From Anaerorhabdus sp964386325 (GTDB taxonomy: Bacteria; Bacillota_I; Bacilli_A; Erysipelotrichales; Erysipelotrichaceae), in contig CAYLQY010000006.1 of assembly GCA_964386325.1 (NCBI GenBank), positions 62,001 through 126,000 on the forward strand: a DNA stretch of 64,000 bases. Direction: 5' to 3'. How positions within the stretch are numbered: position 1 is the stretch's first letter; the number at the start of each line of letters is the position of its first letter. The translations under genes were made by a program, and so were the position numbers. Below are positions 9,190 to 17,227 of this stretch, one piece after another. The notes under the pieces were generated by a model, which was not told where the DNA came from, ran no database searches, and was given only the letters and a program-made list of their open reading frames with translations.

Positions 9190-10008
9190 TTATCTTCTAG
9201 GGATACCTTCATAGATGTCTTTTACAGGTATCGCAACAATAGTTATATAAGAATCTTTATCAGCACCTCGATTAGGCGGACCTTCGAGGTAAATATAACG
9301 TACAGTTCCTAAAGGTTGTATTTGTTTGCTGTGTATGAATTCAAATAATGACTTTGTTACATCTTCTAGATTTTCATAAGGACCTTTGTAACATACACAA
9401 ATAGCAGGTATTTGTGGTGTTATTATTATGCCATCACCAGAACAAGTTTCATCTACTGGTACAGACATACTGCGATCAGATTTATCCTTAAGTGATAATT
9501 CACTATACATATGCCCTTTATCGAAGCTGATTTTGTGGTGCTGAATGACGTGTAAATATGCCTCACGCAATTCTTTAGTTCGCTCTGCTATAGAAAACCC
9601 TACATATTTTCTAAAATATGATCTTTGCTGTGGAAGAATAGTCCAATAGAAATTAAGTTTATTAGATGAGCTGGCACGAATATAAAGTTTCGAAATACCT
9701 AAATCAATTTGATTCCTAAGATCCTCTAAACGTTTAATTGTTGTAGTAAGTTCGGTAGAACCAACGAGATAAGCTTTTATCTCTTCTAAGGACAACCCGA
9801 ATTTTTGAAATGATCGGATTAATTGAATCTGCGTCATATTATCGGCAGTGTAATATCGATAACCGCTTTCGGGGTCTTTTACAGCTGGTGTTAGTAAACC
9901 GTGTTCTTCATAATTTAAAATTATTTTGCGAGTGATTTTCAATGTTTTTGCAACTGTACCGATTTGGAATAGAGTGGGAACGTATGAATTGTTGTTATCA
10001 TTGCTCAT
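9190..10008 (-). CDS. MerR-family regulator with GyrI-like effector domain
   Basis: About 272 residues. An N-terminal winged helix-turn-helix (Q-I-G-T-V-A-K-T-L-K-I-T to G-Y-R-Y-Y) is followed by a dimerisation coil and a C-terminal GyrI-like ligand-binding domain of about 140 residues. This is the BmrR/TipAL plan used to sense drugs or small molecules. The frame opens at a GTG (10017), but that GTG follows AGGAG directly; the ATG at 10006-10008, 8 bases after AGGAG, is chosen. No efflux gene is adjacent, so its target is unclear. A MerR-type promoter points away from it toward 10226. Confidence 0.85.
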   Translation of the reverse strand: MSNDNNNSYVPTLFQIGTVAKTLKITRKIILNYEEHGLLTPAVKDPESGYRYYTADNMTQIQLIRSFQKFGLSLEEIKAYLVGSTELTTTIKRLEDLRNQIDLGISKLYIRASSSNKLNFYWTILPQQRSYFRKYVGFSIAERTKELREAYLHVIQHHKISFDKGHMYSELSLKDKSDRSMSVPVDETCSGDGIIITPQIPAICVCYKGPYENLEDVTKSLFEFIHSKQIQPLGTVRYIYLEGPPNRGADKDSYITIVAIPVKDIYEGIPRR

Positions 10009-10024
10009 AATAGGCACTCCTAAC

Positions 10025-10055
10025 TTGACTCGAACATCAATGTACGATGTATATT
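10025..10055 (+). promoter_or_regulatory. MerR-type promoter with 19-base spacer and dyad
   Basis: TTGACT at 10025-10030 and TATATT at 10050-10055 are separated by 19 bases, the over-long spacing typical of MerR-activated promoters. The spacer carries the inverted repeat ACATC-N7-GATGT (10034-10050). It faces the leucine-rich-repeat gene at 10226. It also lies in the leader of the merR transcript, so it could be used for autoregulation. Confidence 0.55.
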
Positions 10056-10058
10056 AAC

Positions 10059-10086
10059 TATATAGTTGGTTTATACAATGTGTCAA
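10059..10086 (-). promoter_or_regulatory. Promoter of the MerR-like gene
   Basis: On the minus strand TTGACA (10081-10086) and TATATA (10059-10064) with a 16-base spacer. A 12-base perfect palindrome AACTATATAGTT (10056-10067) covers the -10 element. Confidence 0.6.
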
Positions 10087-10215
10087 TAGATGCGAAGTAT
10101 TAAACCAAGCATTAACTATGAAATAATCATGTTTTTGAATTTTTACTAGGAAGAATTATCGAAAATTAGCAATATGATACAAATAGAAGTTAGGTAGAGG
10201 GCAGGGGAGAGGCTT

Positions 10216-10243
10216 AAAATACTTAATGGAATTTAAGTATTTT
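10216..10243 (+). promoter_or_regulatory. Hairpin over the start codon of the leucine-rich-repeat gene
   Basis: A perfect 11-base stem (AAAATACTTAA and TTAAGTATTTT) with a 6-base loop begins 4 bases after the GGGGAGAGG ribosome binding site. The ATG at 10226-10228 sits at the loop edge. It could limit translation or place the true start at ATG 10259. Confidence 0.5.
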
Positions 10244-11386
10244 AAGTGTGTTAGTGATATGAAAAATGAAAGAAATAGTTTAACACAATGCACAAATTTT
10301 GACGCTTTTAAGTTTAATAAGAAAACGGGTACAATAATTGATTATAATGAAGCAGTAGGCGGTTATGAAGTGGTTATACCTCCAATAATTAAGGGAATTC
10401 CTGTAATAAATATTGGAGCTAAAGCATTTCAAGCAAAACGCTTAAGAAGTGTAGTTTTACCTGCTTCAATTAAGAAAATTGAAAGTTATGCTTTTTCAAA
10501 TAACTTCATCGAGGTAATTCATTTTGATGATGAGTTACTAGAAATTGATGATTTTGCTTTTTATATGAATAGACTAGGAAGTTTAAAACTTCCGAAAAGT
10601 ATTCAAAGTATTGGGAAAAGCTGTTTTGCGAATAATTATATTTTAGGAACACTACGTTTGCCACGATCACTAAAGATTATTGACGAATATGCTTTTAAGA
10701 ATAATTGTATTAAATACATTGAAATTAATTCTGACTTAACACTTAAGGGTAGAGGATGTATATTTCAAGAAAATAAAGTAGATAAGGCAGTTTTTTCTGA
10801 AGGCATTAGAAGAATTCCGGCATTTATTTTATTTGATTGTCTCTTAAAGGAAGTTGTTTTACCATCATCACTTCGGGTAATTGGGGAACATGCATTCTCG
10901 AATAATAAATTGAAAAAAGTTATATTACCTAGTCATGTTAAAGTGATTGGTAGTTATGCATTCTCTTCAAATTCAATAACAGGATTAAAAATTCCAGAAA
11001 GAGTTGAAGAAATCGGAAGGAATATACTATGGGTTCAAGGGGTTCAAATACAAAATGAGAATTTAAATAAATTTTATTTTGAAGAGGACTCAATTGTAAT
11101 ACACCCTTCAAGAATAAGTGAAGATATTGAGATTGAGCGAATTGATAATTTATTTTGGGAGATACGAAATCAATGTTATCATGCTGAAATAGATAAAAAT
11201 AAAAATGTAATTAGAATTGCAATCGATGATAATTTGAAAAATCATTTTGACATAAATGAAGATGAATCGATGAGTGTCACTTTTGATTATAAAGTAGGAA
11301 ATGAAAATGTGGAAAGCGGTGGATGCAACACAATTTCGTGGAAATTGAAAATCCCTCAAAAAAATGGGGGGGGGGGGAAAAAATAA
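10226..11386 (+). CDS. BspA-like leucine-rich-repeat protein; 3' end uncertain
   Basis: Contains about seven LRR_5 repeats of 22-24 residues (pattern I-x-x-x-A-F-x-x-N-x-L-x-x-V-x-L-P-x-S-I-K-x-I) between about residues 60 and 275. A C-terminal region of about 100 residues follows. There is no signal peptide, which is unusual for BspA proteins that act at the surface. The ATG at 10226 has a strong but distant (13-base) ribosome binding site; ATG 10259 is the alternative. The last residues (KNGGGGKK) come from a G homopolymer beside an assembly gap and are probably not real. Function unknown; such repeats bind proteins. Confidence 0.65.
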   Translation: MEFKYFKCVSDMKNERNSLTQCTNFDAFKFNKKTGTIIDYNEAVGGYEVVIPPIIKGIPVINIGAKAFQAKRLRSVVLPASIKKIESYAFSNNFIEVIHFDDELLEIDDFAFYMNRLGSLKLPKSIQSIGKSCFANNYILGTLRLPRSLKIIDEYAFKNNCIKYIEINSDLTLKGRGCIFQENKVDKAVFSEGIRRIPAFILFDCLLKEVVLPSSLRVIGEHAFSNNKLKKVILPSHVKVIGSYAFSSNSITGLKIPERVEEIGRNILWVQGVQIQNENLNKFYFEEDSIVIHPSRISEDIEIERIDNLFWEIRNQCYHAEIDKNKNVIRIAIDDNLKNHFDINEDESMSVTFDYKVGNENVESGGCNTISWKLKIPQKNGGGGKK

Positions 11387-11535
11387 AAATAACCAATTTA
11401 AGATTAAACAATGTGTGATAATTTTCATTGTAAAAAATAAAAATGGTGAGTTTTTTTTATTAATTTANNNNNNNNNNCCCCCCCCCCCCCCCCCCCCCCC
11501 CCACCCCCCCCCCCCACCCACCCCGCCCCGGCCCC
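11365..11535. other. Scaffold gap with poly-G and poly-C junk
   Basis: Ten N at 11468-11477 are followed by about 58 bases that are nearly all C (11478-11535), and a G run lies at about 11366-11377. Sequence 11391-11455 is a damaged copy of 11551-11611: the order ATTTAAAGAT, ATGTGTnAT, TTTTCAT, GGTGAGTTTT recurs with scattered mismatches. This looks like low-quality contig-end sequence, not biology. Confidence 0.85.
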
Positions 11536-11557
11536 CAATACTTAATCTTCTCCATTT

Positions 11558-11585
11558 AAAGATGACACTATGTGTCATCTTTTTC
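11558..11585 (+). terminator. Terminator between the LRR gene and the radical SAM gene
   Basis: AAAGATGACAC and GTGTCATCTTT arms around TAT, then T. In the damaged pre-gap copy the stem is no longer complementary, which supports reading that copy as sequencing error. Confidence 0.8.
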
Positions 11586-11613
11586 ATGCTACAATATCAA
11601 AGAGGTGAGTTTT

Positions 11614-12513
11614 ATGAAGACTGTTCCAGCAAAAACAATCGTCACAAATTCAAAGAATTTTTATTGGTTTGGGACTAAATATAATATGAATATTTATCGT
11701 GGTTGTTCACATGGTTGCATTTATTGTGACTCTAGAAGTGATTGTTATCATGTAGATAATTTTGATGAAGTACGTGCTAAAGATGATTCTCTAAGAATTA
11801 TTCGCAATGATTTAAGGAGAAAAAAGGTGAAGGGAGTTATTGGAACTGGTGCAATGAGTGATCCCTATAATCCATTTGAAAAAGAAGAACTTCTTACTCG
11901 CCATGCATTGGAATTAATCAATGCGTATGGGTTTGGGGTAGCACTTGCTACCAAGAGTGATTTAGTAACCCGTGATATTGATATTTTTAAGGAAATCAAA
12001 CAACACAGTCCAGTACTTGTTAAGATGACAGTTACTACTGTAGATGATGAACTATGTAAAATAATAGAACCTAATGTTTGCGTTAGTTCTAAACGATTTG
12101 AAGCCTTGAAAAAGCTAAGTGAAGCTGGTATTGATACATGTATTTTACTTATGCCTAATTTACCTTGGATTACAGATAGCGATGAGAATATTATTGAGTT
12201 AGTAAGAAGAGCACATGAATGTGGAGTTAAATATATCTACTCAGGATTCGGAGTTACATTAAGGATGAATCAAAGAGATTATTATTATGAGAAGTTAGAT
12301 AAATATTTCCCGGGTCTTAAAGAAAAATATCAAAAAAAATATAGAGACAATTATTCCTGTGCAATTCCAAATGTGAAAACTAAGTATAAAATGTTTGTAG
12401 ATGAATGTCGAAAGTATGGAATTATTACCGATATGAAGAAAATTATAAATGGATATCAGTCACCTTATAAAAAATCCCAATTATCGTTTTTTGATGAGAT
12501 TAATCAAATATAA
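11614..12513 (+). CDS. Radical SAM protein, SPL/Rv2578c-like (COG1533)
   Basis: 299 residues from the ATG at 11614, which follows GAGGTGAG; an in-frame ATG at 11572 lies within the terminator and is rejected. The cluster-binding motif is C-S-H-G-C-I-Y-C (CX3CX2C, about residues 28-35), preceded by NMNIYRG. GTGAMSDPYNPFE is the conserved second block of this family. COG1533 is related to spore photoproduct lyase, but most members, including probably this one, have no proven substrate. The protein lacks the SPL C-terminal cysteine context that I could recognise. Confidence 0.85.
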   Translation: MKTVPAKTIVTNSKNFYWFGTKYNMNIYRGCSHGCIYCDSRSDCYHVDNFDEVRAKDDSLRIIRNDLRRKKVKGVIGTGAMSDPYNPFEKEELLTRHALELINAYGFGVALATKSDLVTRDIDIFKEIKQHSPVLVKMTVTTVDDELCKIIEPNVCVSSKRFEALKKLSEAGIDTCILLMPNLPWITDSDENIIELVRRAHECGVKYIYSGFGVTLRMNQRDYYYEKLDKYFPGLKEKYQKKYRDNYSCAIPNVKTKYKMFVDECRKYGIITDMKKIINGYQSPYKKSQLSFFDEINQI

Positions 12514-12612
12514 CACGTTGTCTCATTAAATTGTAACTAGGATAAGGTTCACTTGCACTTCAATGAGTAAATGACAACTCTTTTATAAGAATTATGTGAT
12601 TTTCTAATGTAT

Positions 12613-12640
12613 TTGCAAATCAATGGGCATGTGCTATAAT
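12613..12640 (+). promoter_or_regulatory. secG promoter, extended -10
   Basis: TTGCAA at 12613-12618, 16-base spacer, TATAAT at 12635-12640 preceded by TGC (TGnTATAAT). Confidence 0.75.
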
Positions 12641-12677
12641 TATCTAGCATATGTCAAATGACTGGAAGGAGAATTTT

Positions 12678-12902
12678 ATGCTAGACATTTTATTAATGAT
12701 CGTATCTGCTGCATTAATTGTTCTTTCTTTATTACAAAGTGGAAAATCAGATGGTATTTCAGGTGCTTTTACAGGAAGCGGTGGATTGAATCTGTTCGCG
12801 AATACTAAAGAAAGAGGATCTGAAAAAATTATTTCTAACATTACTTTAGGGGTAGGAATTTTATTCTTTGCTCTTGTAATTGTTATGAGAATTTACAAAT
12901 AA
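12678..12902 (+). CDS. secG: Preprotein translocase subunit SecG
   Basis: 74 residues from the ATG at 12678, 7 bases after AAGGAG; an upstream in-frame ATG at 12651 has no ribosome binding site. Two membrane helices (about 3-20 and 53-70) flank a cytoplasmic loop containing Q-S-G-K-S-D-G-I-S-G-A-F-T-G-S-G-G, the SecG signature. It joins SecYE in the translocon. The gene order secG-rnr-smpB is the conserved Firmicute order. Confidence 0.93.
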   Translation: MLDILLMIVSAALIVLSLLQSGKSDGISGAFTGSGGLNLFANTKERGSEKIISNITLGVGILFFALVIVMRIYK

Positions 12903-12929
12903 TTCAAATTAGATTATTCAGGCAGTAGA

Positions 12930-12953
12930 CGATGGTTATTTGACCATCGTTTT
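12930..12953 (+). terminator. Weak terminator between secG and rnr
   Basis: CGATGGT and ACCATCG arms, 6-base loop, then TTTTC. The short T run suggests partial read-through into rnr, which has its own TATAAT at 12996-13001. Confidence 0.65.
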
Positions 12954-13021
12954 CTTATGCAAATGATAATACTATCTAGGAATTATCAAAAAATATATAA
13001 TAAAAGAAAGAAGGTGAGCAA

Positions 13022-15145
13022 ATGGAAGAACTTAAAAGAACCTTATTAGATAAAATTGTTGCAGGTAAACAAGGTGAATATGACCTAGAAAAACTTGCGA
13101 AACTTTTAAATATGACATCTACATCAGAATTTGTACTATTGAATAAAGTCTTGAATCAACTGGAAGATGAATATGAAATTGTTAGAAATCCAAAGAATTT
13201 CTTCTTAACTGCCGCTCAAGCAGGTATTTATCGAGGCAGTGTTTCAATTAATAAAAAAGGATTTGGATTTTTAGATTTAGATGATGAGAATAGTATTTAC
13301 ATAAGTCCAGATGATTTAATGGGAGCAATGAATAAAGATGAAGTCATTGTTAAGTTAATTAATCTGAACAGTAATGAGGGGCAAGTTGTAAAAATACTAA
13401 AACGAAATACTGACTATTGTATTGGTACTTTTGAAATTTCGCGAAGTGGCATTCATGTAAAACTCGATGATGAAAGATTGAAAGGTAGAGTAGTAGTAAA
13501 AAATCAATCGCAATTTAAAGTTGTGAATGGAACTAAGGCACAATTTAAGATTATTAAAATTTGGAAAACGATAACAGTAGAAATTGTTAAACTACTTGGA
13601 CATAAAGATGATCCAGGAGTAGATATTTTATCTATATTACTTGAACATGATATCAAGTCAGAATTTCCAAAAGAAGTCCTTCAACAAGCTGAGGGTATTT
13701 CACAAGATGTTTTACCTGAACAAAAAGCAGGTAGAAGAGACTGTACAAATCAATTAGTGGTAACAATTGATGGTGATGACTCAAAAGATTTTGATGATGC
13801 AATCAGTATTCAAAGAAAAGGAAATAACTATCAATTGGCAGTTCATATTGCAGATGTATCTTATTATGTAACGGAGAATTCTCCATTAGATGTGGAAGCA
13901 CTTGAGAGAGGAACATCAACGTATGTTGCTGATCGTGTAGTTCCGATGTTACCGCATATTTTATCAAATGGTATATGTTCTCTAAATCCAAAAGTAGAAC
14001 GTTTAACATTAACGTGTGATATGGAAATTGATCAACATGGTGAAGTTAGTTCTTATGAAATATATCCTTCCTTCATCCGTTCAACAGAAAGAATGACCTA
14101 TAATCATGTAAATAAGATTCTAGATGGCGACACAGCATTAATAAAGAAATATCAACATCTAGGCGATATGTTTGAGATGATGAATGATTGCGCAGCTCGT
14201 ATTCGTGTTAGACGCGAAAAAAATGGTGCTGTTGATTTTGAAAAAGATGAAGCAAAAGTTGTTGTGGATAAGTATGGCAAAGTAGTAGATATCAAAATAA
14301 GAGAACGTGGAATATCTGAGCGTATCATTGAAGATTTCATGATTTGTGCAAACGAAACAGTTGCGAAACATATGAAGTGGTTAGAAATACCATCGCTATA
14401 TCGTATACATGAAAAACCAACTGCAAAGAAATTACGTGAATTTGCGAAGATAGCGTTAATTCTTGGACATAAGTTTAAAGGGAATATGGAAGATATTCAT
14501 CCATTAGAAATTCAAAAATGTTTAGAAGAATTCAAAGATACACCAGAATATCCAGTCGTATCAACACTGATGTTACGTTCAATGCAAAAAGCCAGATATG
14601 ATAGTAAATGCTTAGGGCATTTTGGATTAGGACTAGAAGAATATTTACATTTCACTTCACCTATTCGTAGATATCCTGATTTAATTGTTCATCGCATGTT
14701 GCGTAAATATATATTTGATCAATGTGTAGATGTTAGTCAAATAAAAAATGATGAGATTAAGATGGAGAAAATCGGTATTGAAACATCAGATAGAGAACGT
14801 GCTTCGACGGAAGCTGAACGTGATGTTGAAGATATGAAGAAAGCTGAATTTATGGAAAATAAAATTGGTTTATCCTTCGATGGGGTAATTAGTTCAATCA
14901 CTAAATTTGGATTCTATGTTGAGTTACCAAATACAGTGGAGGGATTAGTTCATGTCCAAACTTTAAGTGATGATTATTATCATTATGATGAATCGACACT
15001 TCAACTCATTGGAGAACGTACAGGAACTATCTATAAATTAGGCCAAGAAGTACGAGTTAAATTGATTGATGCGAATAAAGAAAAACATACAATTGATTTT
15101 GCGATATTTAAAGAGAAGAAAAAGAAGAAACAAGCTTGGATTTAA
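13022..15145 (+). CDS. rnr: Ribonuclease R
   Basis: Processive 3'-5' exoribonuclease that degrades structured RNA and works with SmpB-tmRNA. 707 residues. Order: N-terminal winged-helix region (about 1-60), OB/cold-shock domains (65-220), RNB catalytic domain (about 230-570) with TIDGDDSKDFDDAI carrying the metal-binding aspartates and SPIRRYPDLIVHR near its end, then an S1 domain (about 615-690). The last residues are lysine-rich, as is common in RNase R. GAAGGTGAGCAA precedes the ATG. Confidence 0.96.
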   Translation: MEELKRTLLDKIVAGKQGEYDLEKLAKLLNMTSTSEFVLLNKVLNQLEDEYEIVRNPKNFFLTAAQAGIYRGSVSINKKGFGFLDLDDENSIYISPDDLMGAMNKDEVIVKLINLNSNEGQVVKILKRNTDYCIGTFEISRSGIHVKLDDERLKGRVVVKNQSQFKVVNGTKAQFKIIKIWKTITVEIVKLLGHKDDPGVDILSILLEHDIKSEFPKEVLQQAEGISQDVLPEQKAGRRDCTNQLVVTIDGDDSKDFDDAISIQRKGNNYQLAVHIADVSYYVTENSPLDVEALERGTSTYVADRVVPMLPHILSNGICSLNPKVERLTLTCDMEIDQHGEVSSYEIYPSFIRSTERMTYNHVNKILDGDTALIKKYQHLGDMFEMMNDCAARIRVRREKNGAVDFEKDEAKVVVDKYGKVVDIKIRERGISERIIEDFMICANETVAKHMKWLEIPSLYRIHEKPTAKKLREFAKIALILGHKFKGNMEDIHPLEIQKCLEEFKDTPEYPVVSTLMLRSMQKARYDSKCLGHFGLGLEEYLHFTSPIRRYPDLIVHRMLRKYIFDQCVDVSQIKNDEIKMEKIGIETSDRERASTEAERDVEDMKKAEFMENKIGLSFDGVISSITKFGFYVELPNTVEGLVHVQTLSDDYYHYDESTLQLIGERTGTIYKLGQEVRVKLIDANKEKHTIDFAIFKEKKKKKQAWI

Positions 15146-15173
15146 TGTATAATAATACAAGGTGGTGATTTTT

Positions 15174-15623
15174 ATGAGTGAAAAAATTGTATCGCTAAAT
15201 CGTAGTGCAAGCCACGAGTATTTTTTGGAGGATCGTTACGAAGCTGGTTTAGTATTAACTGGAACAGAAATAAAATCGATACGCCAAGGGAAAGTACAAT
15301 TTAAAGATGCATATATATCATTCAATGAAGGCGAAGCATTTATAAAAGAAATGCACATTGCACAATATGATCATGGAACTCATTTCAATCATGATGAAAC
15401 ACGTGAGAGAAAATTACTACTCCATCGTGATGAAATAAGGAAATTGAATAATAAAGTTAAACTAAAAGGATATACAGTAGTTCCTACAAAGATGTATCTT
15501 AAAAATGGTAGAGCTAAAGTAGAGATTGCACTTGCAAAAGGTAAAGCGTTATACGATAAACGTCAAGATGATAAAATCAAGACTGCTAAACGTGAGATGG
15601 AAAAAGCGTTAAAACTTAGATAG
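15174..15623 (+). CDS. smpB: SsrA-binding protein SmpB
   Basis: 149 residues; brings tmRNA to stalled ribosomes. ATG 15174 follows GGTGGTGATTTTT, while an ATG at 15162 overlaps that site. The N-terminal NRSASHEYFLEDRYEAGLVL and TEIKSIRQGKVQFKDAY blocks are the RNA-binding OB fold. The C-terminal tail is K/R-rich (DKRQDDKIKTAKREMEKAL). It starts 28 bases after rnr. An ssrA gene was not seen nearby. Confidence 0.96.
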   Translation: MSEKIVSLNRSASHEYFLEDRYEAGLVLTGTEIKSIRQGKVQFKDAYISFNEGEAFIKEMHIAQYDHGTHFNHDETRERKLLLHRDEIRKLNNKVKLKGYTVVPTKMYLKNGRAKVEIALAKGKALYDKRQDDKIKTAKREMEKALKLR

Positions 15624-15647
15624 TATAGATGTAAATGGTGAATAGAT

Positions 15648-15676
15648 AAAGCAGTTGATTTAATTCGACTGCTTTT
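15648..15676 (+). terminator. smpB terminator
   Basis: AAAGCAGTTGA and TCGACTGCTTT arms (one G-T pair) with a 6-base loop and T run. Confidence 0.88.
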
Positions 15677-15682
15677 TTAATG

Positions 15683-15718
15683 AAAAAAACAATAACTCAA
15701 ATCATGAATTATTGTTTT
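15683..15718 (-). terminator. Terminator of the AlkD-like gene
   Basis: AAAACAATAA and TTATTGTTTT arms; on the minus strand a run of T follows. It lies just past the convergent gene's stop. Confidence 0.8.
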
Positions 15719-15722
15719 GTAG

Positions 15723-16394
15723 TTATTTATTAAGTTTTTTTCTTAGTACGCTAATCCAAATAGGGGCGTAAGGAGATGTACAACCTTTACTTGGTTTGTA
15801 GTCTTTGTAGAGCCCAAGATTTTCGCCAAGTTTCGTGCATTCTTCAGTATATTCATCATAATGAATGCCAATTTCACAAAGAGCACGATTCATTGTTTCT
15901 TGAGCACGTCCATTTTCTTTCAACATATCTTTTTTGATGCGTTTTAACCATGTGTTGATTTGTTTAGGTGTAGCAGACTTATCAAGAATCAATGTAATAA
16001 TTAAATCCCATGCTGAACGTCTAAGTAATGGATATTCTGAATCAATCCACAGTTGGATGAGCATATCTTTATCTTTTGGATTAAGTGAACTTTTAAAACA
16101 AAGCTCATCATTTATTTCAATGTAAGAAGATTGTTCAATAAGTTCTTGAAATTCATCTAAAGTACAGGGTTGATCAGAGTATGCCATTGCTGCAAGTAAA
16201 TTAGCATCTGTTATATCCGTGGACCAAAGCGCATAAAGAAGATCTTCATTATTCTTGATTTTCAAAGCGTATTGACGTAAATAACCTAGATTTACACCAA
16301 GACAATCATCAGAACCGCCATTTCTTAACATGACTTTTCGACGTGTTGGATTTGCGTTACTTTGTAAATCATGGATGACTTCTGTTATTTTCAT
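15723..16394 (-). CDS. AlkD-like DNA alkylation repair protein
   Basis: 223 residues, all helical by pattern, consistent with the HEAT-like repeat fold of AlkC/AlkD DNA glycosylases that remove N3- and N7-alkylpurines. Seen: ANPTRRKVMLRNG, the G-V-N-L-G-Y-L-R-Q-Y-A segment, L-W-S-T-D-I-T-D-A-N-L-L-A-A-M and R-R-S-A-W-D. These match COG4912 in order. The GCTSPYAPIWI tail is typical of a sub-branch of the family. AAGAAGGTG precedes the ATG; the promoter is TTTACA-16-TAAAAT on the minus strand (16411-16438). Substrate specificity is not shown by the sequence. Confidence 0.8.
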   Translation of the reverse strand: MKITEVIHDLQSNANPTRRKVMLRNGGSDDCLGVNLGYLRQYALKIKNNEDLLYALWSTDITDANLLAAMAYSDQPCTLDEFQELIEQSSYIEINDELCFKSSLNPKDKDMLIQLWIDSEYPLLRRSAWDLIITLILDKSATPKQINTWLKRIKKDMLKENGRAQETMNRALCEIGIHYDEYTEECTKLGENLGLYKDYKPSKGCTSPYAPIWISVLRKKLNK

Positions 16395-16479
16395 AAGGCA
16401 CCTTCTTTCGATTTTAGTTTAACACAACGAAGTGTAAATGGAGTAAATATACTCTGCGTGTTAGGGGTTATATTTTTTT

Positions 16480-17145
16480 TTATTTTGCCACTTTTTTAAG
16501 GATAAATTTATTCTTTTTGAAATCAATATAGTTTTCTTTTCTTAACTTAGATAGTTCATTTGATAATGCACTGCGATCAACACATAGATAGTCTGCAAGT
16601 TCTTGGCGATTGAAAGGAATATCAAAGGTAGATGCAGCTGTTTTTAAAGATTGGGCTGATAAATAAGTGAGTATTTTCTCTCTGGTAGATGGTTTAGAAA
16701 GAATATCTATTTTTCTAGTTAGTAATAAATTTTTCTGTGCAAACTCATTTAAAAGATTTGTGACTAATTGCATATATAAAGGCTTTGAGGTTGCATATTC
16801 AAGAATTTTTTTGATATCTATAAATAAAATTTCGGTGTCTATATTAGCTTTAACGGTGACACCAAGTATTTCATCTGTAAGTGCATATACTTCACCAAAT
16901 AGTTCTCCATCTTCAAGTTCTGTCAAGATACTGCGATTTCCCCAATAATCATCTTTATATATTTGGATTGTGCCTTTAAGAATGATGCCAATAAAAATAT
17001 TAGTATCACCAGGATAGAAGATTGTATCACCTTGATCGTATTTTTTTGTATGCGGACCTAATTGATATAAAATGTCAGAGATGTCTTTGAAATCAATGTT
17101 TTTGAATAGATTCATTGTGATGAGTATTTGTTCAACATTTTTCAT
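16480..17145 (-). CDS. Crp/Fnr-family transcription regulator
   Basis: 221 residues. A cyclic-nucleotide-binding-type beta-roll (about residues 18-120, with G-D-T-I-F-Y-P-G-D and G-E-L-F-G-E) is followed by a long dimer helix and a Crp-type helix-turn-helix (F-N-R-Q-E-L-A-D-Y-L-C-V-D-R-S-A-L-S-N-E, about 170-190). There is no N-terminal cysteine cluster, so it is not a classical oxygen-sensing Fnr. It is divergent from an Fe-S protein operon, with a 16-base palindrome between them. Regulators of this type beside such genes often respond to nitrosative or redox stress (inference). Confidence 0.88.
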   Translation of the reverse strand: MKNVEQILITMNLFKNIDFKDISDILYQLGPHTKKYDQGDTIFYPGDTNIFIGIILKGTIQIYKDDYWGNRSILTELEDGELFGEVYALTDEILGVTVKANIDTEILFIDIKKILEYATSKPLYMQLVTNLLNEFAQKNLLLTRKIDILSKPSTREKILTYLSAQSLKTAASTFDIPFNRQELADYLCVDRSALSNELSKLRKENYIDFKKNKFILKKVAK

Positions 17146-17157
17146 AAATTTCCTTTT

Positions 17158-17200
17158 TGTTGTAAAAACAACAGTTTACTTGATTTAACTTTAGTATAAT
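17158..17200 (+). promoter_or_regulatory. Crp/Fnr box at -41.5 and promoter of the Fe-S operon
   Basis: Perfect 6-base arms TGTTGT and ACAACA around AAAA (17158-17173). TATAAT is at 17195-17200. With a start 7 bases downstream, the box centre is at about -41.5, the class II Crp/Fnr activation position, and there is no good -35. The box is also positioned to control the divergent regulator gene. Confidence 0.7.
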
Positions 17201-17227
17201 GCGTATGTAAAGACAAGGAGTGTGCTT

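Noticed and set aside
11364..11678. Frame encoding a proline-rich protein across the gap
   Set aside because: It is produced by the poly-C run and N bases; not a real gene.
12517..12578. GTTGTC/GACAAC dyad after the radical SAM gene, considered as a terminator or RNA
   Set aside because: The arms are far apart with an interrupted stem; too weak to call.
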